Assembly: GCF_025698545.1 (NCBI RefSeq) | Contig: NC_068571.1 | Span: 46,595,733 to 46,659,732 of the forward strand | DNA from: Gossypium raimondii | Lineage: Eukaryota > Streptophyta > Magnoliopsida > Malvales > Malvaceae | Reading direction: 5' to 3' | Length of the DNA: 64,000 bases | In this document: piece by piece, positions 27,928 to 39,109 of the stretch | Layout: each line of letters starts with the position of its first letter | How positions within the stretch are numbered: the first letter of the stretch is position 1 | Program-made: the position numbers and the translations under genes | Notes under the pieces: generated by a model | The model's database searches: none | Told to the model about the DNA's origin: nothing | Seen by the model: only the letters and a program-made list of their open reading frames with translations

Positions 27928-29690
27928 GCTGGACTTATGCATTCCTCTGCACTGAATGCATTCCTCTGCACTGAACTTGTCTGAATCGGGGTTATTTTTT
28001 TTGTTTGATTTTCTTTTCCATGCAAAGCGAATGAAGGAATGAGCTGTAACTCTTTATGCTTGGATGTACTGGTAGAAACTTAAAAAGCAGAAACTGGTTT
28101 GATGGTTCTCTAAAATATAGACATTTGATTTAGCTGCTTGTGCCGCGTTAGAGCTATTGTCTACGTATTGTTTGTTTAACTTCTCAGTATGATCTGCTCC
28201 CTTATTTACGTTTTACAACTTCCCAACCATTTCCAAGTAATCTAAAATGCAATCTCGAAGGGGCCCAAACTACTAATTAATTTTAGAACTTGATATTTGG
28301 CTTAAGCTCGATTAAGCTCGTTTATCAATTTTTATATTTAAGTTTGAGTTTGGCTCGATAATTAAATTTAGGGTTAATAATATATATTAAAGGTAATAAT
28401 CTAATTTAATAATGTAAAAATATGAAAAGCTTGATAATGCTCATGAGTCCGTTCAAGTTGAGTATTACTATCAATAGTTAAAGTTGCATGAGCTCTAGCT
28501 CAGCTTGAAAATTATCGGATCAAGTTTGATTCTTTTTCGAGTTAAATTCGAATACTTCATTAACACCAGTATCTCATTTATACTCTTAAACTATGATAAC
28601 CTTTGAGAATAACAAAATTTGTGAGGGATATGCTAAACGAAAACACGTCTTTTTTAAGTCAAAAAAATGCAGTCTCAACATCTAGATTCACATTAATTTT
28701 TTTTGGACCAACTAGACAACGAGCTTAGGTGGTAAACAATATTGATTTGTGATTGTTGATGACTGTTTTAGATATACTTGGGTTGTCTCTTTATTTTCAA
28801 TAGACAAAGCTTTGAAAAGAAATTCATTTCCTGAAAATTAGTTCATATCGCATAAAGCCTCAGCTACACCCAACTCACCACTGCTCTCCACCATCCTTGC
28901 CATGCTTTGAATAAAGCCTCTGCTATACCCTCCCTTTAATCCAACTTCACTGCACCATTACATCGCACCAGGCAGCTTGGCATGGGATACCAGTCCCGAT
29001 ATAGGCACAATATGGTGACCAAATGATCAATGTTGAGGTGATAAGGGCAGGCGGAAGGGGGCTTTGTATGAAGAGCTATCGATAGGGCTTAAACCATTTG
29101 GTGAATGATGTAGAGACTGGGGACAAAATCAAGGAAGTGATGGGGAACCAGATGATGAAAATGGAAGCTGCAATAATCAATGAAATGGCAGGGCAAAGGT
29201 CAGAGGTTGGTGGGGGTTGTGAGAATATGATGAAGACACTTTTCCAAGCTTGTAAAAGAATCGAAAACATTTTTCTATAAATTTTTATAATCAAATAATT
29301 TTTTCTATAATTTTTTATAATTATTAATAAATTTTACATAATTTTATATAATTTTTTTTATATTTTTACAATTACCTAAAAATTACTAACAAGATGAATC
29401 TGGACAATCATTTAAAAAGTTATATGGAGGATTGTTGAGTTGGCAATCTGTTGGAAGAAAACAATAAAATTAATGGCAGTGATCAATTTGTAAATTTTTT
29501 TTATTTAGAGTGACTAAATTGAGAAAAATATAGTGACTAAAATAAGACAAACCCTATTTGAAAGTGATCATAGGTGTAGTTTACATTATTATTCATGAAT
29601 CAAAATATATTTATATATATTCAAATAAATATTTGTTATGCTCATGTGCCACAGGTGAAAAGAAGTAAGTTAGGGAGGAGGTCGTAGTTA
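27928..29690. other. DSS1 3' flank and intergenic DNA
   Basis: A short repeat of CATTCCTCTGCACTGAA lies just after the stop (about 27940-27977). At 28280-28560 there are scattered GCTCGAT/TCGAGC words like those at 25640. A 60-aa ORF at 29098-29280 resembles nothing I know. Near 29440-29600 is the right end of a MITE (GTGTAGTTTACAT) as at 13841-14325. Confidence 0.45.
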
Positions 29691-29696
29691 GGTATT

Positions 29697-31450
29697 TTCC
29701 TAGGGTATTGCAGCAATAGAAAGGGTTATAGAATTTATGATTCTTCCTCCAAGAAAATTTTGGCGAGTAGGGATGTTGTGTTCGATGAAGGTAAAACATG
29801 AAATTGGGATGCTACTGAAGTTGAAATACTTGAGCAATGGGAGTGCGAACAAGGTTCGCAAAATTATGATGATGGAAGCGAGCTAAGGCCGCAATCTGGT
29901 AATGATCTAATTGAAGCAGACTTTGACAACACTTTAGTAAAGGGCACACGATCGATTGATGAGATCTATCAGCAAGCTGATGTAGCACTACTTGAACTTG
30001 CGATCTTTAAAGAAGCTAAAACCATAGAAGGTTGGAAAGAAGCCATGCAAGAGGAGTTGAATATGATTCACAAGAACCAAACTTGGGAGCTCGTTGACAA
30101 ACCGTCGTACAAAAAGGTTATTGGCGTTAAGTAGGTGTTCAAAACCAAAATTAATGTTGATGGTTCGCTCAATAGACTGAAGGTGAGGTTGGGTGGGAAA
30201 GGTTTTAGTCAGCAATATGGCATTGATTATTGGGAGACCAACAGCAAGGTTGGACATGATTAGATTATTATTGGTCTTGGTAGCACATATGGGTTGGAAA
30301 ATTCATCAGTTGGATGTTAAATCAGCTTTTCTGAATGGCTACTTGCAGGAAGAAATCTATGTGGAGCAACCTCCTGCGTTCGCAATTAGAGGAAAAGAAG
30401 AGAAGGTATACAAGGTTAAGAAAGCCTTATACAGATTGAAATAGGCTCTGCGAGCTTGGTATGCTAGGATAGATGAGCACTTTACGAGTTTAGGGTTTCA
30501 AAAGATCCTTAGCAAGCCTATCCTGTATGTGAAGAAGACTAGCGAAATCACTTTGCTGATTGTTTCATTATATGTTGATGATCTGCTTGTGATTGAAGCA
30601 GCAATGATTTAGTAAAGGAGTTCAAGTTGCAAATGGAAAATATGTTTGAAATTTCAAACCTTGGGGAAATGAAATATTTCTTGGGAATGGAAGTGTGACA
30701 AGTTCAAGAAGGAATTTTCATAAGTCAATAGAGCTTCGCACTAAATATTTTAAAGAGGTTCTGCAAGGAGAAATGTAAACCAATTGGCATGCCTGTTGCA
30801 CTTGGAGAAAAACTTAGCAGCAGTGAAGATTTTCAGAAGGTTGATGAAAAGAATTATCAAAGTCTCGTGGGTTGTTTGTTGTACTTACGAGCGAAATGAC
30901 ATGATATTATGTTCGCAGCTGGCTTGTTGTCAAGATTTATGCACTACTGTGATACTTCTCATTTGAAAGCTACGAAGAAGGTGTTGAGATATGTCAAAGG
31001 AACAATCGATTTTGGTGTTTGGTTCGCAAAGGCAAGCACGTTGAAGCTTGTTGGGTACATTGACAGTGATTAGGCTAGATTAGTGGATCATACGCGAAGT
31101 ACCTCCGGATATTTCTTTTCACTTGGATCTGAGGTACTCTCTTGGATTTCAAAGAAGCAATCGGCAGTTGCTCAATCTACAGGTGAAGCAGAGTATGTAG
31201 TTGCGACAACAACAGTCAACCAAGCAATTTGGTTGAAAAAACTTTTGTTTGAATTGAATCTTGTACAGGTTAAAGCAACCCAAATTTTATGCGACAACCA
31301 GTCCGCCATAGCAATTGCGAAGAACCCAATCTTCTATGGAAAGACAAAACATTTCAAGATCAAGTACTATTTTGTGAGAGAAGTCAAATAAAGGAAAGAA
31401 GTGACTTTGGTTCATTGCAGTACTGAAACTCAACTTGCAGACGAGGTTTG
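29697..31450 (+). pseudogene. Copia pol fragment: integrase end, reverse transcriptase, RNase H
   Basis: It begins within integrase (FLGYCSNRKGYRIYDSSS), then the linker, then RT: GWKEAMQEELNMI, LDVKSAFLNGYLQEE, and the catalytic YVDDLL at about 30571. RNase H follows (TSGYFFSLGSEVLSW, STGEAEYV, LCDNQSAIAIAKNP). Stops lie at 30132-30134, 30442-30444 and 31071-31073, the first and last at positions where the family has tryptophan, and there are frameshifts between. gag, protease and the 5' LTR are missing. The 3' LTR starts at 31501. Confidence 0.92.
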
Positions 31451-31500
31451 AAAAGCTGAGAAATAAAATTGGTGTTTGCAGAATGAAGGCCAAGGAGGAG

Positions 31501-31994
31501 TGTTGCGAGATGACCATTCATGCAACATGCACATTTGGCTAACCCTCCAAGATTGGCGAACTCAAGGTAAGTGGTGAGCTACCTCAAATGAACAGTAAGT
31601 AGCGAGCTCATTACTTTGGCAAACTAGAATGTGAACTAGGGTCGCGGGAAAAATGCGAACTAGGATCGCAAAAAAGATGTGAGTTGTCTAAAGCTAGACC
31701 ATGAAGCTGGGAAGCAACTGGATTTGAAGAACTTGCGTGCAAGTTATGTTTTCATATTATGTTTTCCAGATTGTTAGGAGATTTAGCATTTATTAGCATA
31801 GTATATTTGATGTTTATTAGCATAAAATCTTTGTTATTTCTTTCCATAATTAGGAGTTTTTTTTTCTTGTTATAAATACCATTGTTTCATTGTTCAAAAA
31901 GTGTGTAATATATGAAACTTTAGCAGACAGTTTTGTTGCTAAATTTCTTGCTTTTCTCTACAATTCTTCCTTTTTTAGCGTTGAAATTTCAACA
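31501..31994 (+). mobile_element. 3' LTR of the copia element, 494 bp
   Basis: It begins TGTTGCGAGA directly after a purine tract (AAGGCCAAGGAGGAG) and ends TTTCAACA, so the ends are inverted TGTTG/CAACA. A TATA box (TATAAATA) is at 31871-31878. U3 repeats GCGAAC, GCGAGC and TCGC words. It lies about 950 bp upstream of the SWEET gene and in the same direction. Confidence 0.85.
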
Positions 31995-32700
31995 TCGACC
32001 ACTTGCCCTCCAGAATGTAACCACCATTCAATCCTCTAGGCATTTAATCTACTGTTAAGAGCATAATCCTTTTGGTCACTAAACCCCCACATGGGTTCAA
32101 CTCCGTACCTCAAATCAGAAAGAATGACAAGAATGACACCCATCACAGACATCCTCATCCTATTAAGGACATCTACCACATGTATCCTACAATGATCTAC
32201 CACATAAATGCTACCCAACACGGGACCTCACCTATAAACACTCCCCAAGATGATGAAGTGGGGATTAACTCTTCAGCACACTTATCTACACTCTTCCAAT
32301 TTATTCCCAACTTCCACCTCCACCACCTTCACTCTTTCTACTCTCCAGTTCTCGCTCGACAGGGTGAATCGATCTCCGTCAGCACCACCACTTCCTCTTC
32401 CTTGTCTCCACCTTGTTGATCCACACATCAATAAGAATCAAATTGATAGAAAATATAAATATTAAAGGCACCTTATTTTTAATCAATTTCAGATCACTCT
32501 CATATTAGAGTTTAGAGCTAAAAAGGATATAATTATGTTAGGATAAAATGAAAGTATTTTTAACCATTAAGTTATTATATCCAAGGCAAAGCAAACGCAC
32601 CGCATCCTTCTCGGTTAGAGTGGAGCTCGCATGAAACTGATTAAAATTAGTTGCATGAAAAGCAACTAGTTCGACGTAAATTGCGTATGACCAATCTTTT
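31995..32700. other. Intergenic DNA between the copia LTR and SWEET
   Basis: It includes a C- and T-rich stretch (32280-32420) after CCTATAAACACTCC, which looks like an LTR or leader but lacks recognisable termini. ORFs of 115 and 71 aa here are low-complexity His/Ser/Pro translations and were not accepted as genes. Confidence 0.4.
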
Positions 32701-32717
32701 CTTTTCTTTTTTTAACC

Positions 32718-32724
32718 TATATAT
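32718..32724 (+). promoter_or_regulatory. Probable TATA box of SWEET
   Basis: TATATAT lies 228 bp before the ATG and is the best TATA match in the upstream region. The leader would be about 195 bases. Confidence 0.55.
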
Positions 32725-32945
32725 GGAGAAGTCAAGAGTTCTCTCTCGATCCACAGTTCTAGCAGTACAGCACAGAAATAATCTTATCCAACAACTACTA
32801 TTTATGCAATTTGTTCACTAGCTAATTTACTCCACATAATCCTACATTTCTAAGCATCATTGCATTCAAAAAAACAAAACCAAGGTTTCAGTCCTTTTTG
32901 TCCTAATTTTCTCGACCTACTTTCTTCTCCAAAGTTGCAGTCAAA

Positions 32946-34183
32946 ATGTTGAGCACAAATGCGATTAGAACCATCGTTGGGATCATCGGTTCGTATCCAA
33001 ATCACCATTAAATCAAATGCTTAGTGAATACACACATATATATACGTATGCATGTATTTTGTTATTATTTTTCTAACTTTTAGTATATTATCTCTTTTTA
33101 TTCAGGAAATATCATCTCCTTGTTCCTGTTTCTCTCGCCCGTGTATGCAAATTTATGCTTCTAATTTTTACATTTTGTCATTTCTGTTTTTTTATTAATT
33201 GCTAAAAGTGTTTTTGTTGGTTTGTTTGCTTTACGATTAGTCCCACATTTATTAAAATATTTAAATTGAAATCCGTGGAAGAGTTCAAGCCGGATCCATA
33301 TGTAGCAACAATCTTGAACTGTGCCATGTGGGTGTTCTATGGTCTTCCCATAGTCCATCCCGACAGTCTTTTGATCATTACCATCAATGGTGTTGGCCTG
33401 GTGATTGAGGGTGTCTTCGTAACCATCTTCTTTATCTTCTCTAACAACAAGAAACGAGTTAGTATAATTACATACATACATATATATTCACCATAATTTT
33501 CCATATATTGAAAAGAAATCCCATTCTTTTCCTTTTGCAGAAGAGGATTTGCTTTTATCTTTTGATCGAAATCATCTTCATGGTAGCCGTAGTTTTGATT
33601 ACTTTACTTGTGTTCCAAACAACCCAAAAAAGGTCCATGTTTGTTGGAATTTTGGCCATTGTCTTCAACATTGGAATGTACACTTCACCATTGACAGTCA
33701 TGGTACGTATGAATTTAGTTTTGTTTTTATACCTTTCCATTAGCTAAGTAAAATTCTCATATTTATTGAATTATTGACGTTTTGGCAGCGTATGGTGATT
33801 AAGACAAAAAGCGTCAAGTACATGCCCTTCAGTCTCTCACTTTTTAACTTCTTAAATGGAGTTGTTTGGGTGATTTATGCATTACTCAAATTTGATATTA
33901 ACGTCTTGGTAAACTCTCTGCAAGCTCCTCTTATATATATTTGGAATATATGGTACAAGAGTATTAACTTTTATATATAAGGAAAGTGAACATAATCACG
34001 TATGTTACATGTCCATGTCTATGACCTTAATCGACACTTTGTTTTTTTGTGTAGATTCCGAATGGCTTGGGAACCCTGTCAGGTTTGGTGCAGCTTATAC
34101 TTTATGCATGGTTCTATAGAACTACCAAATGGGATGAAGATGATAAAGCACCAGCTCAACAAGTTCAACTTTCCGAGATTTGA
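32946..34183 (+). CDS. SWEET: SWEET sugar transporter, probably clade II, 6 exons, 235 aa
   Basis: Coding exons 32946-32988, 33106-33142, 33241-33457, 33541-33702, 33789-33908 and 34055-34183. All introns are GT-AG and frame is kept. SWEETs move sugars down their gradient across the plasma, vacuolar or tonoplast membrane. Two MtN3/saliva repeats (about residues 8-95 and 133-215) and seven hydrophobic segments in the 3-1-3 pattern are visible. Family motifs are intact: [69 protein letters not shown] and [17 protein letters not shown]. The pocket asparagines (LNC and FLNG) are present. The short acidic tail ends QVQLSEI. Similarity is closest in memory to the SWEET4/5/7 group, so glucose or other hexoses are likely substrates; this is inferred. 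Exon layout is typical of the family. Confidence 0.95.
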
Positions 34184-34435
34184 TGATGACGCCATCAAAT
34201 TTTATTTCTCTTTATCCTCCTTTCAGTGGATTTGTCGTTCTTGTTTGTCTATCATTCCCAGGTTTTCAGATTTTCGTAGACAAAATCTGTACAACAAATA
34301 TTTTCTTGCCAGTATTTCCATTCCACTTTAATTGCAGAAAAATGTTTGGTTCCTGTTCCTACAAAATTTGAGTTCAATCTTGTTCTTGTTTCTTATTAGT
34401 TTACTACTTTAATTCCTCGGCTTCAAACAGGACTC

Positions 34436-34438
<3 letters not shown>

Positions 34439-34473
<35 letters not shown>
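34439..34473. repeat. (TG)17 microsatellite
   Basis: 35 bp of uninterrupted alternating TG, 255 bp downstream of the SWEET stop codon, possibly in its 3' UTR. Likely polymorphic. Confidence 0.95.
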
Positions 34474-34474
<1 letters not shown>

Positions 34475-36243
34475 GCCTAAGACCACAATCCACCATTTGC
34501 AGACATGTTCTTCAACTTAGGCTATATCCTTGCAGAACATCTTATTGTGCACATTTCAATTTTGAGTGTTATGCAAATTTTTGTCAGACCTGACTATCTC
34601 AAGAGCCATGTAACCACAGGTTCCAATCTCTCTTGTCATGTCATTAACCCAAAATCAACAATCCTCACTGTACGTTTCTTGTCTAGCTTATTTACATCTA
34701 TGTGAATGAAAGTAACTCAACCTACAAAATCATAGACTCCCTCTTAAGCATAAAGCTCAAGAAAATTACAAGACACACAGATATGTATGCATTATGCTTG
34801 AGCTATGAAACCATTTCACTACAACACAACAAAGAAAAGAAATTACAAACAACAAAAACAAGACCTAGGTACTCTCTTGCAATATCAAGGGAATGTTGAG
34901 CAACCACTTTAAAAGCTAGCTTTCTTTCTCCTATTCTTTGTAAGATAATAGTTCAGAACACCCCTAAGAAGATATTCAAGAACAACACAACACACACTAC
35001 TTGGCATGCCTAATTAACCACCCTTGGCCTGTATATATAGCCTTGATGAGCTCATTGTTGCCCCTATAAACTATAACGTTTGAACCAGAATTAGTGAGAT
35101 TAAAAATAATAAGAAACTACAAAGATGATCAACGACCACAAAAATAATTAGAACTTACAAGCATGCTAGTCTCTTTTAGAATACACAAAACAGCCAAGTC
35201 CTTATAAATCATCTGACATAAACCCCAAGATAATAACCCATAGTAACTTAGAACCACTGAGGCTAATGAACTATGAGACGAAGGGACCTAAAAGCAACAA
35301 TAACGAGACCAAGTATTATAATATCCCTTGATTGCATCAAAAACTAGAGTAAACCTTAGTAGAAACGCCTGATTTTACCGTCTGCTTTCAGCTGTGAAAT
35401 CCTATTAAAGAATAACCTTGATTACACAAAATTAAACTGAACTATTCACTAATGCAAATCATGTGAGAATATAAAACTTAAATTAGTCAATTCGTCTAAA
35501 AGGTTGTGGGGGAATAGCCTTGAAAGAAAACAATATCAAGGGAAAAAAGAATTATTTTGCATTTGGGCACTCTAAAAAGATTCTAACCAGCAACATCCTG
35601 GCCATCATATTTTCCACGGTGAACAGTACCAAAGGTACAATGAGCAATGATAGTTTTGATGATGAACTTGGAAGATCGATCCCCCACCAATGTCTCCCCT
35701 TCTCTAAAGTTGCCTTCTTAATGGTGCTATATTTGCGAGCAAGCCTCATCATCATCATCTCTCTTACTCTTGTTGTTGCCACTAGTCCTAAGTCCTAACC
35801 CTGTAAAGATACCTGTCAAGTATCTAATCGGCCCTCACAAACCTACCATAGCTATCCTTCATACTTTTGAAAAGGCAAAAACTTTTTACAGAAACTAAAG
35901 GAAGAAAAAAACAAATAAAAAAGTGAAAACTGAGAGAGTTGCTCAATAATAAGTGATGGGTGATTGTTACACTGGGATAAAAAAGACCAGCCTTTTAGTC
36001 CTTGTTTCTTCTTGTTTTTTCTTCTTTATTGTTGAAGTTGTTCCCGGAAGAGAAAGAAAGAGAAGAAGAAAGAGAGGGAGGGCCACATGGACGCATGGAA
36101 TTGCCTGAACACAAGGTGTGTAGCTCACCCACTTTTGTCTCGTCTTCTTTCTCCAATGTTTCAAATTCTACTACATTCACCGTTTTTTTTTGTTTTTTTT
36201 TTCATTTTTCACTCTACATATTTTTACTTTTCTTTAATATTTC
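34474..36243. other. Intergenic DNA downstream of SWEET
   Basis: No recognised gene. Only a small minus-strand ORF near 35552-35760 is worth noting. A CT-rich stretch on the minus strand lies at 36000-36100. Confidence 0.45.
35552..35755 (-). CDS. Small hypothetical ORF, about 68 aa
   Basis: From an ATG run (four in tandem, product MMMMRLARKYSTIKK) to TAA at 35552-35554. The frame is open a little further upstream, but the codon there is GTG, not ATG. The product has a basic N-terminal third, a central KGRHWWGIDLPSSSS, and a hydrophobic stretch (LSLLIVPLVLF) that could span a membrane. I do not recognise a family. A CT-rich possible leader lies upstream. It may be a real small gene or chance. 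Confidence 0.2.
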   Translation of the reverse strand: MMMRLARKYSTIKKATLEKGRHWWGIDLPSSSSKLSLLIVPLVLFTVENMMARMLLVRIFLECPNAK

Positions 36244-36805
36244 GGATTAATTTACTAGAAAAAGGCCGATTTCTAAAAAAAATTACGGAACTGTGTCATT
36301 TTGCCTGATATTTAATGAGATGGCCCATTTTTTGTAAAACGCGTTGAGTTGAAATTAATTTTAGAGAAAAACCAAAAAAGCGTGTCTAGCTCAATACTTT
36401 TTTCCCCTCTGACTTGTACTGTAAATAGCATTCATGTCAGCGCGTTTTACTAAAGCGCGTCCACATAAGCGCATTTTTTTCCTTATTCCAATGGCCATTT
36501 CTAACGGCAGAAAAAGAGAGTATAAACCCCCAACACATTTTTTAGTCCGCCATCATGTGATTGTGTCCACTGATCGAAGAGTATGTTAGTAAGGTATGTT
36601 GCCTCTGCTGAGTTAGTTGACTGCAATATTTCCAACATCTCATGAAAACGGTTCTTCATGATCTCATACCCTGTCAATATAAGTTAGCGACGATTACATA
36701 CCAAAAAATATTTTTAAAAAACAAACGAAATATTACAAACCAAATAATATTAGTGGCGATTAAATACTCATGTTGGTCACTTGTCGTCACTCAGAGATAC
36801 ATGTC

Positions 36806-37126
36806 TCATCCATTAATTGAGTGTCGTGCAGAGGTCATGTATTCCATTCTACCACCAAAACCCAATGGTTCGGTGTTTTGCCTCCCATGATTGAAATCTA
36901 AGGCTGAGACGGATGAGTGTATTCCCATTGATGATTCTAGGATATCATAATGGGAACTTTCTAATAAAGTGGTTGGACTATCAACATTTTCAATAGTTCT
37001 CGCCTCTCGAACAGGAAGAGATGTTGAAGTCGCAAGTCCTTCATCTGGCCTTGAAAATTCCACTGTCAAGGTACGCCTACACCATTGCCTCCAAGCCCCG
37101 AACACCTTTGATATCAAATGAGTCAT
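36806..37126 (-). pseudogene. MULE transposase N-terminal-like fragment
   Basis: A 106-aa frame inside the Mutator-like element. Its end (GFGGRMEYMTSARHSINGWD) resembles, from memory, the region before the MuDR domain in cotton-type MULE proteins. No catalytic DDE region is present. The frame is flanked by stops. Confidence 0.45.
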
Positions 37127-37634
37127 ATCTCACAGGGTCGACCAAAGCACAAAATCAATACTTAATAGACAAAACTCTCATTGTCATAGATCCGAAGATT
37201 TTTCGCCTAATTCTTTTACGAAGTTCTGTCAACCCTATATTCTGGTTAAAAGCCAGTTGCGCTATGTTCTCCAATAAAAAAACTATGTCATTCTTGGTGT
37301 CAAGACCTCACCGTCGTTATAAATAATAACACTAATTCGTCCACTCATTTTCAACCAAATTATCTGTCGAGAGACATTTGAAACAAAAACATTATGCAAA
37401 AAATATAATGCTTTATATAAATATTAACACGAAAAATCAACTTATACCTTTCTTACGAACTTCTATTCTTCTAAACTTCTTCAATTTCTATTGCTCTAAC
37501 TTATGCCACTAGAAGCTGAAATATGGGTCATTTATAGCCTAAGGGATAACATCTCACTCCTTTCTGTAAAATGCTCCGGATAGTTGGGGTTGAAATTTGT
37601 AGAGGAAAAACGCTCTAGGTAGGACGCACTATCA

Positions 37635-37905
37635 ACAGCAGTGCTAAAAAAGGTGTCCAATTAGAAGCGTTTTCAGTACTTTTGCTAACAATTTATCCTG
37701 CTTACAGTGTTTTTCCTCTACAAACCTCAACCCCCACTATTCAGGGCATTTTTCACAAACCTTTTAGATATCCCGAGAATCTCGGGATTTTTTTTAGAAT
37801 CATCTCTTCACATTTATTTTTTCAGAAGTAGTAGTACTGAAAAGGGCGTCCAGTTGGAAGCGTTTTCAGTACTTTTGTTGACTATGCATCCTGCTTGTAG
37901 CTTTT
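37635..37905. repeat. Internal duplication in the MULE
   Basis: Two copies of a block containing GGAAGCGTTTTCAGTACTTT or its variant start near 37648 and 37838, about 190 bp apart. Each is followed by ATCCTGCTT and a T-rich run. Confidence 0.75.
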
Positions 37906-37984
37906 TTTCTTCAAAATTATTTCTTCAGAACTCATCTCGAAAAATTATTTTTTCAAAACCTATCTTGTCAAAATTATTTTTTTA

Positions 37985-38150
37985 GAACCCCTAAACCCTA
38001 AAAATTAAATAAAACACAACAACCCATAATTAATAAACACTTAAAAATAAATAAAACCCTAAACCTAAATAATTACAAATAAAAAAAACTCTAAACTCTA
38101 TTTAAAATCCCCACAACCCTAATTTCATAAACCCTAAGCCCTAATTAACA
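37985..38150. repeat. Degenerate telomere-like words inside the MULE
   Basis: At least six CCCTAAAC/AAACCCTAA variants occur in about 160 bp (CCTAAACCCTAAAAA, AAACCCTAAACC, AACCCTAATT, AAACCCTAAGCCC). They are dispersed, not in regular 7-bp tandem, so this is not an interstitial telomere. Confidence 0.65.
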
Positions 38151-38408
38151 ATTAAACCATTGAGAAAACACGGGCAAAAACGTACTTATGTAGAAGTGTT
38201 TTAGTAAAACGCACTGACGTGGACGCTATTTGTAGGTAAGAGGGGAAAAAAGCTCTGAGCTAGACGCACTTTTCTAGTTTTCCCTTGAAAACGACTCCAA
38301 CTCAATGCGTTTTACAAAAAGCAAGCCATTCTAGTAAATATCAGGCAAAATGGCTCATTTCCATAAAAAAAAATTTTTAGAAATGGGCCTTTTCTGGTAA
38401 ATTAGTCC

Positions 38409-39109
38409 ATTGTTCACATTCCAATTTCCATATATTTAGTAAATTTGTTCGAGCAGATCTATTCTTTGAATTTTAATTTTTAAAATTTTATAATATTTAA
38501 TATTTAATTTATATATTATATAATTTATATTGTATGAAAAAAATAAATATTAAACATATATTAATTTGTCTATGTTTATAAATTTAATAAATATATAGAC
38601 AATTGTATTGATTTATTGTAAGATTGAGGCATTCAGAACGTTGAGATCTTATGTTCAAGTATCATTATGTGTAATTTCTCAGTGCAAATTCATTTTGGCT
38701 TTTCCGGATTACTGAGTCTAATTGATATACATTTTTTACCATATTCGTTGAGTAGTTTTTAGTAAACTAACTAAACATTTGCAGTGTTTTATGGGAATTG
38801 AATAGTTATTTGGATGGAAATTGAATAGAGATGTAATAGTTATTAAGTTATTTGGTTGATTGAATGGAATGGTGAAGGATTAGTATTACTTTGTTTGGTT
38901 ATGTAGAATAATATCAAATAATATGTAAGTAATATGTTTAAATGATATTTTAAAATATTTTAATGATATTATTAATATCTTGTAAAAATTTTAAATAATA
39001 TCATATTTGTTAATATAGAAAATAACATGATAAATTATTTTAAAATTTTTACATATGATTTTTAAAATATATAAAATAATATTATATTAGATCTAGTGCC
39101 CTAAGTGTA
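38409..39109. other. AT-rich intergenic DNA
   Basis: No gene or delimited repeat was seen. Confidence 0.5.

Larger units (their letters stand above)
36244..38408. mobile_element. Mutator-like element with ~230-bp inverted repeats, 2,165 bp
   Basis: The left end GGATTAATTTACTAGAAAAA pairs with the inverted right end GGACTAATTTACCAGAAAAG. Similarity continues inward for over 200 bp (GCCATTTTGCCTGATATTTA, GTAAAACGC, GTCTAGCTC, CAGTGCGTTTTACTAAA). Long inverted repeats without LTRs indicate a MULE. No matching target duplication could be found, so the insertion is old or the boundary is off by a few bases. The interior holds a minus-strand transposase-like fragment, an internal duplication and degenerate telomere-like words. 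It cannot encode a full transposase. Confidence 0.82.

Noticed and set aside
32072..32465. ORFs of 115 and 71 aa, His/Ser/Pro-rich
   Set aside because: Low-complexity translation of a C/T-rich stretch in two overlapping frames, with no recognisable domain.
37985..38150. Interstitial telomere
   Set aside because: The CCCTAAA words are dispersed and irregular, and lie inside a Mutator-like element.
36235..38417. 9-bp target duplication of the Mutator-like element
   Set aside because: The flanks TAATATTTC and ATTGTTCAC do not match, so no duplication is claimed.
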